This document shows, piece by piece, positions 55,467-64,000 of a stretch of 64,000 nucleotides of DNA. Every line of letters starts with the position of its first letter. Position 1 is the first letter of the stretch. The notes beneath the pieces are model-generated. The model was not told where the DNA came from, searched no databases, and saw only the letters and a program-made list of their open reading frames with translations. Where the stretch lies: assembly GCF_009707325.1 (NCBI RefSeq), contig NZ_CP046103.1:3517284-3581283 (forward strand), in the 5' to 3' direction. This DNA is from Pseudomonas sp. IB20. GTDB lineage: Bacteria > Pseudomonadota > Gammaproteobacteria > Pseudomonadales > Pseudomonadaceae. A program made the position numbers and the translations under genes.

Positions 55467-57185
55467 TTATGCCAGAGCCCCCCAGCAAAACTCCACGCAT
55501 ACGCTACGCCCGCCATCCGACCAGCGTACATTGCTGCTCAACTGCCGCACCAGGCTCAAGCCCCGGCCAGACAGACGGTCGATATCCAGCGGCCGCGCCA
55601 ACACCTGTTCCACGTCAAACCCAAGACCACTGTCCTCGATACGCAGCGTCATTGTGCCGCCAGTGCCCGTCGGCACGACCTGCACATGCACACGCACATA
55701 ACCGCTGCTCAATTGCCCCAGCCGCTCATTGCGCTGGCGGTAATAGTCGGCGAACCCCTGTGCATCGCGCTTGAGCCGCGAATCCAACCCCAGTACCCCA
55801 TGCTCCAGTGCATTGGAATACAACTCGGCCATCACACTGTAAAGCGCCCCGCTCTGCTCACGCATGCCATGAATTTCCAGCAACAATTGCAGCAGATACG
55901 GCAACGGGTTGTAGCTTTTGAGGGTCTGCGCGCGGAACTCGAAACTCACCGACCAGTCCAGCGGGCACGACTGCCCGCTGTCGGCATATATCGGCTCGGC
56001 CGCCCGCAACGGCTGGCCGGCCTGCAAGGTGATCTCGACCATGCTGACGTCATCCCGCGCCTGGCCACGAAACGCCGCCAGTGCCAGTTCGATATCTTCG
56101 AACAAGCGATCAGGCTCACGGTTGGCCGCGAACACCTGCTGCAAGCGCTCGGCGCCGAACAGCTGGTCATTGGCATTAGCGGTGTCCAGCACGCCATCGG
56201 AGAGCAAAAACACACGGTCGCCCAAGGCCATGGGCCAGACTTCGGTGCTGTCATCAAACCTCTCGGCCGAGAGCACACCTAACGGCAAGTGCCGCGACAC
56301 CAACGGCGTACGCTTGCCCGTGGCGACTTCATGCACATAACCTTCGGGCATGCCGCCGTTCCACACCTCCACCACACGCCGCTGGGCACTCAGGCCTATC
56401 AGGGTGGCGCAGCAGAACATGTCCACCGGCAGGATGCGCTTGAGCTTGGCGTTCATCTCGCGCAGGGTCTGCGCCAGGCCGTAGCCCTTGGCGGTCATGC
56501 CGTAGAACACTTCCGCCAGGGGCATGGCACCGACGGCGGCAGGCAGGCCGTGCCCAGTAAAGTCACCAAGCAGCACGTGCATGTCACCGGAGGGCGTGTA
56601 TGCCGCCAGCAGCAGGTCGCCGTTAAACAGCGCATAGGGCGATTGCAGGTAGCGAATGTTCGGCGCCGCGTTGATACAGCCCGAATGCGCCACCTTGTCG
56701 AACACCGCCTTAGCCGCGCGCTGCTCATGCAGCAGGTAATCGTGGTGCTTGGCGATCAGGTCACGCTGCTGCAACACCGTGGCTTGCAGGCGGCGCAGGC
56801 GGTCCATGGCGTTGATCTTCGCCGCCAGGATCACTTGGTTGTAGGGCTTGGGCAGGAAGTCATCGCCGCCGGCATCCAGGCATTGGGCCAGGGCTTCGCT
56901 CTCGCGCAGCGAGGTGAGGAAGATGATCGGCACCAGTGCTTCCCCGGCAAGCTGCTTGATGCGCCGCGCGGCTTCAAAGCCGTCCATCACCGGCATCAGC
57001 GCGTCCATCAACACCAGTTGCGGGCGCTCGCGGGTAAACACCTCGACGGCCTGCGCGCCGTCGGCGGCGGTGAGCACCTGATGACCCTGGCGCCGAATGA
57101 TGGTCGACAGCAACAGCAAATCGGCAGCGCTGTCTTCGGCGATCAGGATCGTCAGCGGTTCGAGAACCGGGGCCAGGGTGCTCAA
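55467..57185 (-). CDS. hsbR: Response regulator phosphatase/kinase HsbR
   Basis: A 572-residue three-domain regulator. The receiver (11-130) has ILIAEDSAADLLLL and phospho-acceptor Asp61 (LVLMDALMPVMDG). A coiled linker leads to the PP2C/SpoIIE phosphatase (about 190-390; LLGDFTGHGLPAAVGAMP, LLSDGVLDTANA, RDDVSMVEI) and a C-terminal HATPase/anti-sigma kinase (about 430-570; MAELYSNALEHGVLGLD, IEDSGLGFD, GRGLSLVRQL). In P. aeruginosa HsbR phosphorylates or dephosphorylates HsbA under HptB control. The start overlaps the hsbA stop by 4 nt. Confidence 0.93.
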   Translation of the reverse strand: MSTLAPVLEPLTILIAEDSAADLLLLSTIIRRQGHQVLTAADGAQAVEVFTRERPQLVLMDALMPVMDGFEAARRIKQLAGEALVPIIFLTSLRESEALAQCLDAGGDDFLPKPYNQVILAAKINAMDRLRRLQATVLQQRDLIAKHHDYLLHEQRAAKAVFDKVAHSGCINAAPNIRYLQSPYALFNGDLLLAAYTPSGDMHVLLGDFTGHGLPAAVGAMPLAEVFYGMTAKGYGLAQTLREMNAKLKRILPVDMFCCATLIGLSAQRRVVEVWNGGMPEGYVHEVATGKRTPLVSRHLPLGVLSAERFDDSTEVWPMALGDRVFLLSDGVLDTANANDQLFGAERLQQVFAANREPDRLFEDIELALAAFRGQARDDVSMVEITLQAGQPLRAAEPIYADSGQSCPLDWSVSFEFRAQTLKSYNPLPYLLQLLLEIHGMREQSGALYSVMAELYSNALEHGVLGLDSRLKRDAQGFADYYRQRNERLGQLSSGYVRVHVQVVPTGTGGTMTLRIEDSGLGFDVEQVLARPLDIDRLSGRGLSLVRQLSSNVRWSDGGRSVCVEFCWGALA

Positions 57186-57487
57186 CTGATGTCGAACAGT
57201 TTGTCGAAGTTAGAGATGGCGAGAATCTTACGCACATCGGAGTTGCTGTTGATCACCTGCACTTCGGCATTATCGCCACCGGCATGGTCACGCAACAGCA
57301 GGAGCATGCCTAAGGCGGAGCTGTCCATGTAAGTGGTGTCTTTCAAGTCCACCACGTAGACCTCGGGCACCTTGTAGAACCGCTCGTAGGCATCACGAAA
57401 GGCTTGGTGGCTACCGAAATCGAACCGCCCCGTGACGGTGATCATCAACTTCGTCCCATCCAGGGATACTTCTGATTCGACTGACAT
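57182..57487 (-). CDS. hsbA: Anti-anti-sigma factor HsbA (STAS domain)
   Basis: A 101-residue STAS protein. The phosphorylatable serine lies in YMDSSALGML (Ser56), at the position known for HsbA and SpoIIAA proteins. In P. aeruginosa unphosphorylated HsbA binds the anti-sigma factor FlgM and frees FliA, whereas phosphorylated HsbA binds the diguanylate cyclase HsbD, switching between swimming and surface growth. It is the first gene of the hsbA-hsbR-hptB set, preceded by a REP region. Confidence 0.92.
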   Translation of the reverse strand: MSVESEVSLDGTKLMITVTGRFDFGSHQAFRDAYERFYKVPEVYVVDLKDTTYMDSSALGMLLLLRDHAGGDNAEVQVINSNSDVRKILAISNFDKLFDIS

Positions 57488-57564
57488 ACGACTGCTTCCT
57501 TGTCATTGGCAATATGCAACAAGGTTTAGCAGGTGAACCGGGTATGGGCAACACAGACGACCAA

Positions 57565-57682
57565 ATGTGGGAGCTGGCTTGCCTGCGATAGCATCACTGC
57601 GGTGTGCCTGATCCACCTCGGTGCCTGTATCCGGCGATCCACCTCGGTGCCTGTATCGCGGGCAAGCCCGACGCCCACAGTG
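57565..57682. repeat. REP pair with an internal 22-bp direct repeat
   Basis: The standard arm TGTGGGAGCTGGCTTGCCTG starts near 57565. The facing arm near 57654-57682 is the GCGGGCAAGCCCGACGCCCACA variant. Between them a 22-bp unit starting GATCCACCTCGGTG occurs twice (57610-57631 and 57636-57657, period 26). The element separates fliJ from hsbA. Confidence 0.85.
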
Positions 57683-57697
57683 GGCCGGTGGTGGCCG

Positions 57698-58147
57698 TTA
57701 GTACGGTGATTGGCGTGGAAGCCGCTGTGAGAGCTCGTCGAGCAGCTTTTGCTCGCGTTTATCTTCAATCGCCCGCGCTTCGTCGATATAGCGCTGCACC
57801 AGCTTGCGCAAGCCTTCGACTCGAGCAAACGCCGCTTGCCAGCTTTCACGGGCTTTATCGAGGTTGTTCTGGTGCCAGGCCAGGCTCTGGCGCTGTTGGC
57901 CGACAGCGGTTTCCAGCTGGTTGAGGAAGCCTTGGTAGCCCATCAGCCATTGGCCGGACACACCTTTGCTGCCGCGTTCGATCCACTGCTGCTGGTATTC
58001 ACCACGAAAGCGCTCCAAGTCGCCGAGTTTGCTTTGCGCCAGGCGCACCTGGCCTTGGAAATAACCCAGGCGCTGGACCGCAGTTTTCTCGGCCTTTTCG
58101 GCCATGTCCACCACCGGTGCCAAGCGTGAAGAACGCGTACTGGCCAT
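57698..58147 (-). CDS. fliJ: Flagellar export chaperone FliJ
   Basis: A 149-residue, almost wholly coiled-coil protein (RLAPVVDMAEKAEKTAVQRL at the start, a basic C-terminal helix IDEARAIEDKREQKLLDELSQRL). It forms the stalk in the FliI ATPase ring and escorts chaperones to FlhA. It lies 3 nt after fliI and ends the fliEFGHIJ run before the REP element. Confidence 0.94.
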   Translation of the reverse strand: MASTRSSRLAPVVDMAEKAEKTAVQRLGYFQGQVRLAQSKLGDLERFRGEYQQQWIERGSKGVSGQWLMGYQGFLNQLETAVGQQRQSLAWHQNNLDKARESWQAAFARVEGLRKLVQRYIDEARAIEDKREQKLLDELSQRLPRQSPY

Positions 58148-58150
58148 GGC

Positions 58151-59509
58151 TTAACCGCCTGGCGCCGGGGCGAAAATCGAACCCAGGTGCGCTTCGCTTT
58201 CGCCCATGCTGATCTTGTCGTTGAGGCCCTGGCGCAGGTAGGTCACCAACTGCGGTTGCAGGGCAATCGCCAGGTCGGTCTCGCGATCACCACCGGCCAC
58301 ATAGGCGCCGACGCTGATCAGGTCACGGCTCTGCTGATAACGCGACCACAGCTGCTTGAAATGCTGCGCGCGAGCCATGTGTTCCGGCGTGACCACCGCC
58401 GGCATTACCCGGCTGATCGACGCTTCGATGTCGATGGCCGGGTAGTGCCCTTCTTCGGCCAAGCGTCGCGACAGCACGATGTGGCCGTCGAGCACGCCCC
58501 GCGCCGAGTCGGCAATTGGGTCTTGCTGGTCATCGCCTTCGGACAACACGGTATAGAACGCGGTGATCGAACCGCCGCCGGCCTCGGCATTACCGGCGCG
58601 CTCCACCAGCTTGGGCAGCTTGGCGAACACTGACGGCGGGTAGCCTTTGGTGGCGGGCGGCTCGCCGATGGCCAGGGCAATTTCCCGCTGGGCCTGGGCG
58701 AAACGTGTGAGCGAGTCCATCAGCAACAGGACGTTCTTGCCCTTGTCGCGAAAATATTCGGCGATGCGCGTGCAATACATGGCGGCGCGTAAGCGCATCA
58801 GTGGCGCGTCATCGGCCGGGGACGCGACGACCACCGAGCGCTTGAGGCCTTCTTCACCGAGGCTGTGCTCGATGAACTCCTTAACCTCACGGCCCCGCTC
58901 ACCGATCAGCCCGACCACGATGATGTCGGCCTCGGTGAAGCGCGTCATCATGCCCAGCAGCACGGATTTACCCACGCCGGTACCGGCAAACAGGCCCAGA
59001 CGCTGGCCGCGACCGACCGTCAATAAACCGTTGATGCTGCGAATGCCCACGTCCAGCGGCACGCTGATGGGGTTGCGGTTAAGCGGGTTGATGGTCGGGC
59101 CGTCCATCGGCACCCAGTCTTCAGCCTTCATGCCGCCTTTGCCGTCCAGCGCGCGACCGGCACCGTCGAGCACGCGGCCGAGCATGCTCATGCCCATCGG
59201 CAGGCGGCCAGTATCGGCCAGCGGCACCACCCGGGCACCGGGCGCGATACCCGCCAGGCTGCCCACCGGCATCAGGAAAATCTTGCTGCCGGAGAAGCCC
59301 ATCACTTCAGCTTCGACCTGCACCGGATGGTAGCTGTCGTCGTTGATCACCAAGCAACGGCTGCCCATGGCGGCGCGCAGGCCTTCGGCTTCGAGGGTCA
59401 GGCCGACCATACGCAACAGGCGCCCTTCGAGGATGGGCTGGCCGGGCAGCTCAGTGGCCTCGGCGTAGCCGCTCAGGCGCTTGGCGAAGCTGGTGCGATC
59501 AAGGCGCAT
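58151..59509 (-). CDS. fliI: Flagellar export ATPase FliI
   Basis: A 452-residue F1-beta-like ATPase. Walker A is [17 protein letters not shown] (near residue 177). Walker B lies in [38 protein letters not shown], and the catalytic glutamate is in [13 protein letters not shown]. It powers export substrate unfolding with FliH and FliJ. The first codons overlap the 3' end of fliH by 11 nt. Confidence 0.97.
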   Translation of the reverse strand: MRLDRTSFAKRLSGYAEATELPGQPILEGRLLRMVGLTLEAEGLRAAMGSRCLVINDDSYHPVQVEAEVMGFSGSKIFLMPVGSLAGIAPGARVVPLADTGRLPMGMSMLGRVLDGAGRALDGKGGMKAEDWVPMDGPTINPLNRNPISVPLDVGIRSINGLLTVGRGQRLGLFAGTGVGKSVLLGMMTRFTEADIIVVGLIGERGREVKEFIEHSLGEEGLKRSVVVASPADDAPLMRLRAAMYCTRIAEYFRDKGKNVLLLMDSLTRFAQAQREIALAIGEPPATKGYPPSVFAKLPKLVERAGNAEAGGGSITAFYTVLSEGDDQQDPIADSARGVLDGHIVLSRRLAEEGHYPAIDIEASISRVMPAVVTPEHMARAQHFKQLWSRYQQSRDLISVGAYVAGGDRETDLAIALQPQLVTYLRQGLNDKISMGESEAHLGSIFAPAPGG

Positions 59510-60263
59510 CAGGGGCGTCCAGGTCCACGCTCAGGTCGGGCTCGGCCGGGTGCAGGACTTGTTCGTGGAGCTGGTCAAACAGTTTGGCCATGATCTGGCT
59601 GATGCGGGTTTCGACGGTGGCATCGATACGGCTGTGTTCGGTTTCGACGCGGCAACCACCGGGCTGCAGCGCCGCGTCCTCGACGATGCGCCAGGTTTCT
59701 TCATGGCGCTCGCGCAGGGCTTTGACCTGTTCGAAATCCTGCGGGTTGATGTACAGCCGCACATTGCCAACGCCCAAAGGCAGCAGCTTGAGGGCTTCGC
59801 GCATCACGCTTTCGATATGGCTGGAATCGAGCGCCAGTTCGCGCTGGATCACCTGGCGGGCGATGTGCTCGACCAGGCCGACCATGGATTTTTCCAGTTG
59901 CGAATCTTGTTCGGCAATAGGGTCGAACAGGCTGCGCATCAAGCGTTCCAGGCTGCCCAGCTTGAGGCCCAGCGCCGCCTCGGATTCCTGGCGGACCTTG
60001 AGGGTGGTGCTGCGAAAACCGTCTTTTTCGCCCGCTGCGAAGCCTTCGTTGTAGGCCTCCTGGCGGATAGCTTCCAATTCTTCGAGGGTCAGTGGCTGGA
60101 CTTCATCCAGCGGCACTTCTTCCATCTCAGCAGGCGTTTCAACCACCGGCTCAGGCTCAGGCTCCGGCACGTGCGGGTCGAAGCTGGGCAACGACCAGAT
60201 GTCGAACCCGCCGACATCCCGTGCGCGAATCAGATCGCTGGGCGTCTCATCTTTGTTCGACAT
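59499..60263 (-). CDS. fliH: Flagellar export ATPase regulator FliH
   Basis: A 254-residue protein with an acidic, Pro/Glu-rich N terminus ([17 protein letters not shown]), a helical middle with small-residue spacing ([20 protein letters not shown]), and a C-terminal V-ATPase E-like domain ([25 protein letters not shown]). It ties FliI to FliN at the C-ring. The gap to fliG is 10 nt. Confidence 0.94.
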   Translation of the reverse strand: MSNKDETPSDLIRARDVGGFDIWSLPSFDPHVPEPEPEPVVETPAEMEEVPLDEVQPLTLEELEAIRQEAYNEGFAAGEKDGFRSTTLKVRQESEAALGLKLGSLERLMRSLFDPIAEQDSQLEKSMVGLVEHIARQVIQRELALDSSHIESVMREALKLLPLGVGNVRLYINPQDFEQVKALRERHEETWRIVEDAALQPGGCRVETEHSRIDATVETRISQIMAKLFDQLHEQVLHPAEPDLSVDLDAPDAP

Positions 60264-60273
60264 GGGCAGCGCC

Positions 60274-61290
60274 TTAGATCATTTCTTCGCCGCCCTTCCC
60301 GCCGAGAACGATTTCTCCGGCTTCGGCCATACGGCGGGCAATGGTGAGGATTTCCTTCTGGGCGGTTTCCACGTCGCTGACGCGCACTGGGCCTTTGGCT
60401 TCCAGGTCGTCGCGCAACAGTTCGGAAGCACGCTTGGACATGTTCTTGAAGATCTTTTCCTTGACGCCTTCGTCGGAGCCCTTGAGTGCCAGTACCAGCA
60501 CATCGGAGGAGACTTCGCGCAACAACGCCTGGATGCCACGGTCGTCGACATCGGAGAGGTTGTTGAACACAAACATGAGGTCTTCGATCTGGCCGGACAG
60601 GGTGTCGTCGATCTCGCGGATCGAGTCCATCAACTGGACTTCGACCGAGCTGTCGAGGAAGTTCATGATATCGGCCGCGCGCTTGATGCCACCCAAGGTG
60701 GTGCGCGAGGCGTTGGAATTACCCGAGAACTGCTTCTCGAGAATCGTGTTGAGTTCTTTCAGCGCCGCCGGCTGCACGGTGTTCAGCGACGACACGCGCA
60801 GGATGATGTCCAGGCGCACTTTATGGTCAAAGTGGCCGAGCACTTCACCGGCCTGGTCCGGGTCCAGATAAGCGACGACGATGGCCTGGATCTGCGGGTG
60901 CTCGTAGCGGATCACGTCGGCGACGGCGCGCGGCTCCATCCATTTGAGGCTGTCGAGGCCGCTGGTGTTGCCGCCCAACAGGATGCGGTCGATCAGGCCG
61001 TTGGCTTTGTCTTCGCCCAGGGCCGAGGTGAGCATCTTGCGGATATAGCTGTCGGAGCCGACGCCCAGGCTGGTCTGGTCGCCGACAATCTCGACGAACT
61101 CGCTCATCACCTGCTCGACTTGCTCACGGTGCACATTGCGCATTTGCGCCATGGCCACGCCTACGCGTTGAACCTCTTTGGGGCCCATGTGGCGCAGCAC
61201 TTGTGCGGCGTCGGTCTCACCCAAAGACAGCAGCAACACTGCGGCTTTGTCGACTTTGGTGAGCTTGGCAACAGCGGCTCGATCATTCAT
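60274..61290 (-). CDS. fliG: Flagellar motor switch protein FliG
   Basis: A 338-residue C-ring protein built of armadillo-like repeats. It contains KVDKAAVLLLSLGETDAAQVLRHMGPKEV at the N terminus, MEPRAVADVIRYEHPQIQA in the middle with its EHPQ motif, and the C-terminal torque domain (MFVFNNLSDVDDRGIQALLREV) with charged residues facing MotA/MotC. Its start overlaps the fliF 3' end by 8 nt. Confidence 0.97.
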   Translation of the reverse strand: MNDRAAVAKLTKVDKAAVLLLSLGETDAAQVLRHMGPKEVQRVGVAMAQMRNVHREQVEQVMSEFVEIVGDQTSLGVGSDSYIRKMLTSALGEDKANGLIDRILLGGNTSGLDSLKWMEPRAVADVIRYEHPQIQAIVVAYLDPDQAGEVLGHFDHKVRLDIILRVSSLNTVQPAALKELNTILEKQFSGNSNASRTTLGGIKRAADIMNFLDSSVEVQLMDSIREIDDTLSGQIEDLMFVFNNLSDVDDRGIQALLREVSSDVLVLALKGSDEGVKEKIFKNMSKRASELLRDDLEAKGPVRVSDVETAQKEILTIARRMAEAGEIVLGGKGGEEMI

Positions 61291-63058
61291 CTGCGTTAAT
61301 CCACTCTTTCACGACCTGGGCCACACGGCCCGGGTCTTCTGCCACCAGACTCTTGATTGCGTTCAACTGAGCGTCATAGCCTTCGCTCGGGCTTGGCAAC
61401 AGAATGCTTTGCGGGCCACCGAGGCTGACGCGGTCGTTGGCCAGTTCACCATCCAGGCCGCCCATGCCACCCAACTCGACGTCGCTGCCGGCCAGGGCCA
61501 GCTGTTTCTTGCCATGCCCGGTGATGTTGTTGAGCACCGGGCGCAGCACGCCAAACACCAGCACCAGGATGAACAACACACCCAGCACTTGCTTGACGAT
61601 GTCCCAGAACCACGGCTGGGTGTAGAAGGCCGGGTCGGTGATGACTTCACCACGCTCGACGGAGAACGGCATGTTGATCACGCTGACGCTGTCACCGCGG
61701 CTGGCGTCAAAACCGACGGCGTCCTGCACCAGACGCGTGAAGCGCGCCAATTCGTCGGCGTTCCATGGCGCACGGGTCACTGCACCGTCAGCGGCATTGA
61801 CCTTGACTTGGTCATCGACCACCACCGACACCGACAGGCGATTGATTTTGCCCTGTTGCTGCTTGGTGTGGCTGATGGAGCGATCGAGCTCGAAGTTCTT
61901 GGTCGACTGGTTACGCTTGTCGGCTGGGTACGGCGCGAGCATCGGCTGGCCGGTGGCCGGGTCCATGATCTGCTGGCCGTTGGCGTCCAACAGTGGCTGG
62001 CCAGGCTGAATCGCGCCTGCGGCCGCGGCGGCGCCACCGGTGGTTTGCGGCGCCGAGGCCGGAGCTGGTGGCTGGTTGCTCAAGGCACCCGGCACACCTT
62101 GCGGACCATTGCTAGCGGTGCGTTGTTCGCTGGTCGACTGCTCGCTGCGCAGGGCCGGCTGGTCCGGGTTGAACTGCTCGGACGTCGACTCGACGGCGCT
62201 GAAGTCGACGTCGGCGGACACTTCAGCTTTGTAGCGGTCATTGCCCAATACCGGTTGCAGGATGTTGTGCACGCGCTGGGTGAGCATGCTTTCCATACGG
62301 CGGCTGTAGTCGAACTGCTTGCCGGCCTGGGTCAGCGCGGAGTTTTCCGCCATGTCGGACAGCAGGTTGCCCTTCTGGTCGACCACGGTGATTTGCGACT
62401 TGCTCAATTCGGGAACGCTGGTGGCCACCAGGTTGATGATCGCCAGGACCTGGCCAGGCTCCAGGGAGCGGCCGGAAAACAGCTCGACCAATACCGAGGC
62501 GCTTGGCTTGCGTTCGTCACGCACGAACACCGAGCTTTTCGGAATCGCCAGGTGCACGCGGGCGCCTTTGACGTTATTCAAACTGGAGATGGTGCGCGCC
62601 AGTTCGCCTTCCAGGCCACGACGGTAGCGGGTGGCTTCCATGAACTGGCTAGTGCCCAGGCCTTGGTCCTTGTCGAGGATTTCAAAACCGATATTGCTGT
62701 CGGACGGCGTTACGCCGGCGGCGGCCAGTTTCATCCGTGCACGGGCCACATCATCGGCCTTGACCAGCAAGGCACCGGAGTTGGGTTCCACGGTGTAGGC
62801 GATGTCGGCGGCGGCCAGGGTTTCCATGATCTGCTTGGAATCCATGCCGGCCAGGCTGCCGTACAGCGGGCGGTAATCAGGTTGCTGCGACCACAGCACC
62901 ACGGCAAAACCAATCGCCACGCTGGCAGCCAGGCCGACCATCAGGCCCACCTGACGCAACATGGTCATTTCGGAAAGGTTTTCCAGGAACGACAGGCCAA
63001 ACAGCGGCGGCTTGCCGTCTGCCTTGGCGGGTACGTTGTCCACGACTGCTTCTGCCAT
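61283..63058 (-). CDS. fliF: Flagellar MS-ring protein FliF
   Basis: A 591-residue inner-membrane ring protein. The first membrane helix lies near residues 35-55 (VGLMVGLAASVAIGFAVVLW). The periplasmic ring-building motifs include LAAADIAYTVEPNSGALLVKADDVARARMKLAAAGV and RYRRGLEGELARTISSLNNVKGARVHLAIP in which the YscJ/FliF signature is seen. A variable Gln/Ala/Pro loop spans about 300-370. The second helix is near 480, and the FliG-binding tail is at the C terminus (VVKEWINADE). It lies 16 nt after fliE. Confidence 0.97.
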   Translation of the reverse strand: MAEAVVDNVPAKADGKPPLFGLSFLENLSEMTMLRQVGLMVGLAASVAIGFAVVLWSQQPDYRPLYGSLAGMDSKQIMETLAAADIAYTVEPNSGALLVKADDVARARMKLAAAGVTPSDSNIGFEILDKDQGLGTSQFMEATRYRRGLEGELARTISSLNNVKGARVHLAIPKSSVFVRDERKPSASVLVELFSGRSLEPGQVLAIINLVATSVPELSKSQITVVDQKGNLLSDMAENSALTQAGKQFDYSRRMESMLTQRVHNILQPVLGNDRYKAEVSADVDFSAVESTSEQFNPDQPALRSEQSTSEQRTASNGPQGVPGALSNQPPAPASAPQTTGGAAAAAGAIQPGQPLLDANGQQIMDPATGQPMLAPYPADKRNQSTKNFELDRSISHTKQQQGKINRLSVSVVVDDQVKVNAADGAVTRAPWNADELARFTRLVQDAVGFDASRGDSVSVINMPFSVERGEVITDPAFYTQPWFWDIVKQVLGVLFILVLVFGVLRPVLNNITGHGKKQLALAGSDVELGGMGGLDGELANDRVSLGGPQSILLPSPSEGYDAQLNAIKSLVAEDPGRVAQVVKEWINADE

Positions 63059-63074
63059 GACTTAAATCTCGTCC

Positions 63075-63404
63075 TTAAACCGGCATCTGCATGATGTCTT
63101 GATAAGCCTGAACCAGCTTGTTACGCACTTGGGTCAAGGCCTGAAAGGAAACACTGGCCTTTTGCGAGGCCACCATCACATCGGTGAGGTCCACGCCGCT
63201 TTTGCCGATCTCGAAGGCGGTGGCCAACTGACTCGAGGCTTGCTGGGTATCACTGACTTTGTTGATTGCCTGACCGAGCATGTCGGCAAAACTGCTTTGG
63301 CCCAATTCCGGCGCTGGCGCGACGGATTTCGGTTGAGCCATGGCATCCATTTGCATGGAGCGCATATCCAACATCAACCGATTGAACTCAATACCCTGGC
63401 TCAT
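63075..63404 (-). CDS. fliE: Flagellar hook-basal body complex protein FliE
   Basis: A 109-residue rod-adaptor protein joining the MS ring and rod. The C-terminal helix signature is [43 protein letters not shown], in which [10 protein letters not shown] and AYQDIMQM are typical. It is the first gene of fliEFGHIJ, with a perfect sigma-54 promoter 61 bp upstream. Confidence 0.96.
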   Translation of the reverse strand: MSQGIEFNRLMLDMRSMQMDAMAQPKSVAPAPELGQSSFADMLGQAINKVSDTQQASSQLATAFEIGKSGVDLTDVMVASQKASVSFQALTQVRNKLVQAYQDIMQMPV

Positions 63405-63464
63405 GACCTTCTCTCTCCGACGACCCGCAATTTTTTGACACTACGCAGCGGTTACTGGGGGTAG

Positions 63465-63480
63465 TGCAACAAGGGTGCCA
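63465..63480 (-). promoter_or_regulatory. Sigma-54 promoter of fliEFGHIJ
   Basis: Minus strand TGGCACCCTTGTTGCA matches the -24/-12 consensus TGGCAYR-N4-TTGCW except for one degenerate position. It lies 61 bp upstream of the fliE ATG in the fleR-fliE gap. The activator is probably FleR, or FleQ as master regulator (inference from Pseudomonas flagellar hierarchy). Confidence 0.9.
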
Positions 63481-63534
63481 GCTCCAGGGCAGCTTGTAAG
63501 AAAAGGCGACAAACCCTGTCGGCCTACACATTTT

Positions 63535-64000
63535 TTAGGTGGCGAAAAGGTAGGCTTCCACATCCATTCCCGCGTCGCGCATCTGCGCCAGCTTGTAGCG
63601 CAAGGTGCGCGGACTGATGCCTAAGCGTTCGGCGGCCTCTTTGCGGCGGCCGCGCTCGGCGCGCAGGGTGTCGATGATCATCTGGAATTCGCGGCGGCGC
63701 AGGTCGTCGCCCAAGGCGCCAGCGGACTCGGCTTCGGCGACCACCACAGGCGCCGGCGCCAGGCTCGGCAACGGTGCTGCGCCACTACCAACGGCCAGGC
63801 AGAAGTCTTGCGGCTGGATCAGCCCGCCTTGCTGCAAAATCAGCGCGCGCTGGATGGCGTTATCCAATTCACGCACGTTGCCGGGCCATGGGTAGCTGAT
63901 CAGACAGGCCTGAGCCTCAGCCGACAGCCGCGCCTGGGCATGCTTCATTTTCTTGACGTGGTTGTTCAACAGGCGCTCGGCCAGCGGGATGATGTCCGCC
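63535..64000 (-). CDS. fleR: Sigma-54-dependent flagellar response regulator FleR (C-terminal part)
   Basis: Partial: the 5' end lies beyond the right edge, and the frame is open to base 64000. The visible ~155 residues hold the end of the AAA+ activator domain (CLISYPWPGNVRELDNAIQRAL, the arginine-finger/sensor 2 region), an Ala/Pro linker, and a Fis-type helix-turn-helix (GRRKEAAERLGISPRTLRYKLAQM). The position directly upstream of fliEFGHIJ matches fleR of P. aeruginosa and P. fluorescens. FleR activates hook and basal-body operons with RpoN. Confidence 0.9.
   Translation of the reverse strand, partial: ADIIPLAERLLNNHVKKMKHAQARLSAEAQACLISYPWPGNVRELDNAIQRALILQQGGLIQPQDFCLAVGSGAAPLPSLAPAPVVVAEAESAGALGDDLRRREFQMIIDTLRAERGRRKEAAERLGISPRTLRYKLAQMRDAGMDVEAYLFAT

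Noticed and set aside
57610..57657. CRISPR-like direct repeats
   Set aside because: Only two 22-bp copies with a 4-base spacer inside a REP element; no array and no cas genes.
61178..63094. 638-codon plus-strand frame opposite fliF, and others opposite cheA, motD and flhA
   Set aside because: Antisense artefacts of GC-biased third positions. The minus-strand genes are unambiguous.

Overview
The window is GC-rich, densely coding Pseudomonas chromosome. The pvdL-pvdG-pvdS block, a single large polar-flagellum/chemotaxis locus of Pseudomonas type (FleN, FlhF, MotCD, ParC/ParP, HptB/HsbR/HsbA) and repeated extragenic palindromes of the GTGGGAGCTGGCTTGCCTGCG kind point to the P. fluorescens lineage. 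This assignment comes from gene content and order, not from a database comparison.

Region 1 (1-14.8 kb) is siderophore synthesis. A decayed IS5-type transposase fragment (1-239) abuts the 3' end of pvdL, the giant NRPS that starts the pyoverdine chromophore peptide (acyl-Glu-D-Tyr-Dab). Upstream lie the repair thioesterase pvdG and, divergent, the iron-starvation sigma factor pvdS. A Fur-box-like promoter sits in front of pvdS and a PvdS-type promoter candidate in front of pvdG, so the block carries its own iron circuit: Fur represses pvdS, and PvdS drives pvdG-pvdL.

Region 2 (14.9-24.8 kb) holds a periplasmic solute-binding protein and an acyclic-terpene/citronellol catabolic cluster: divergent TetR repressor atuR, then atuA-B-C-D-E-F. 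Two 16-bp operator-like palindromes that are reverse complements of each other lie between atuR and atuA. The atuC frame lacks its normal stop and runs about 310 nt into atuD. atuG and atuH are not found.

Region 3 (24.8-32.7 kb) is mixed: an exonuclease, ppnP, a MOSC protein, cheV with a clear FliA-type promoter, an unrecognised small helical protein, a NarL/LuxR-type two-component pair, a diacylglycerol-kinase-like lipid kinase and two small lipoproteins.

Region 4 (32.7-64 kb, almost all minus strand) is the flagellar/chemotaxis locus. In transcription order it reads fleR (partial), fliEFGHIJ, hsbA-hsbR-hptB, fliK, fliLMNOPQR-flhB, [csp and an opposite-strand DUF6124-type gene], flhA-flhF-fleN-fliA, cheY-cheZ-cheA-cheB, motC-motD, parC-parP, cheW and a DUF2802 gene. 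Sigma-54 (-24/-12) promoter matches lie before fliE, fliL and flhA. REP pairs sit at operon borders. The genes together build the basal body, export gate, C-ring and hook-length control, place and count the flagellum (FlhF/FleN), and couple polar chemoreceptor arrays (ParC/ParP, CheA/W/Y/Z/B) to the motor. No tRNA, rRNA or CRISPR array was seen.
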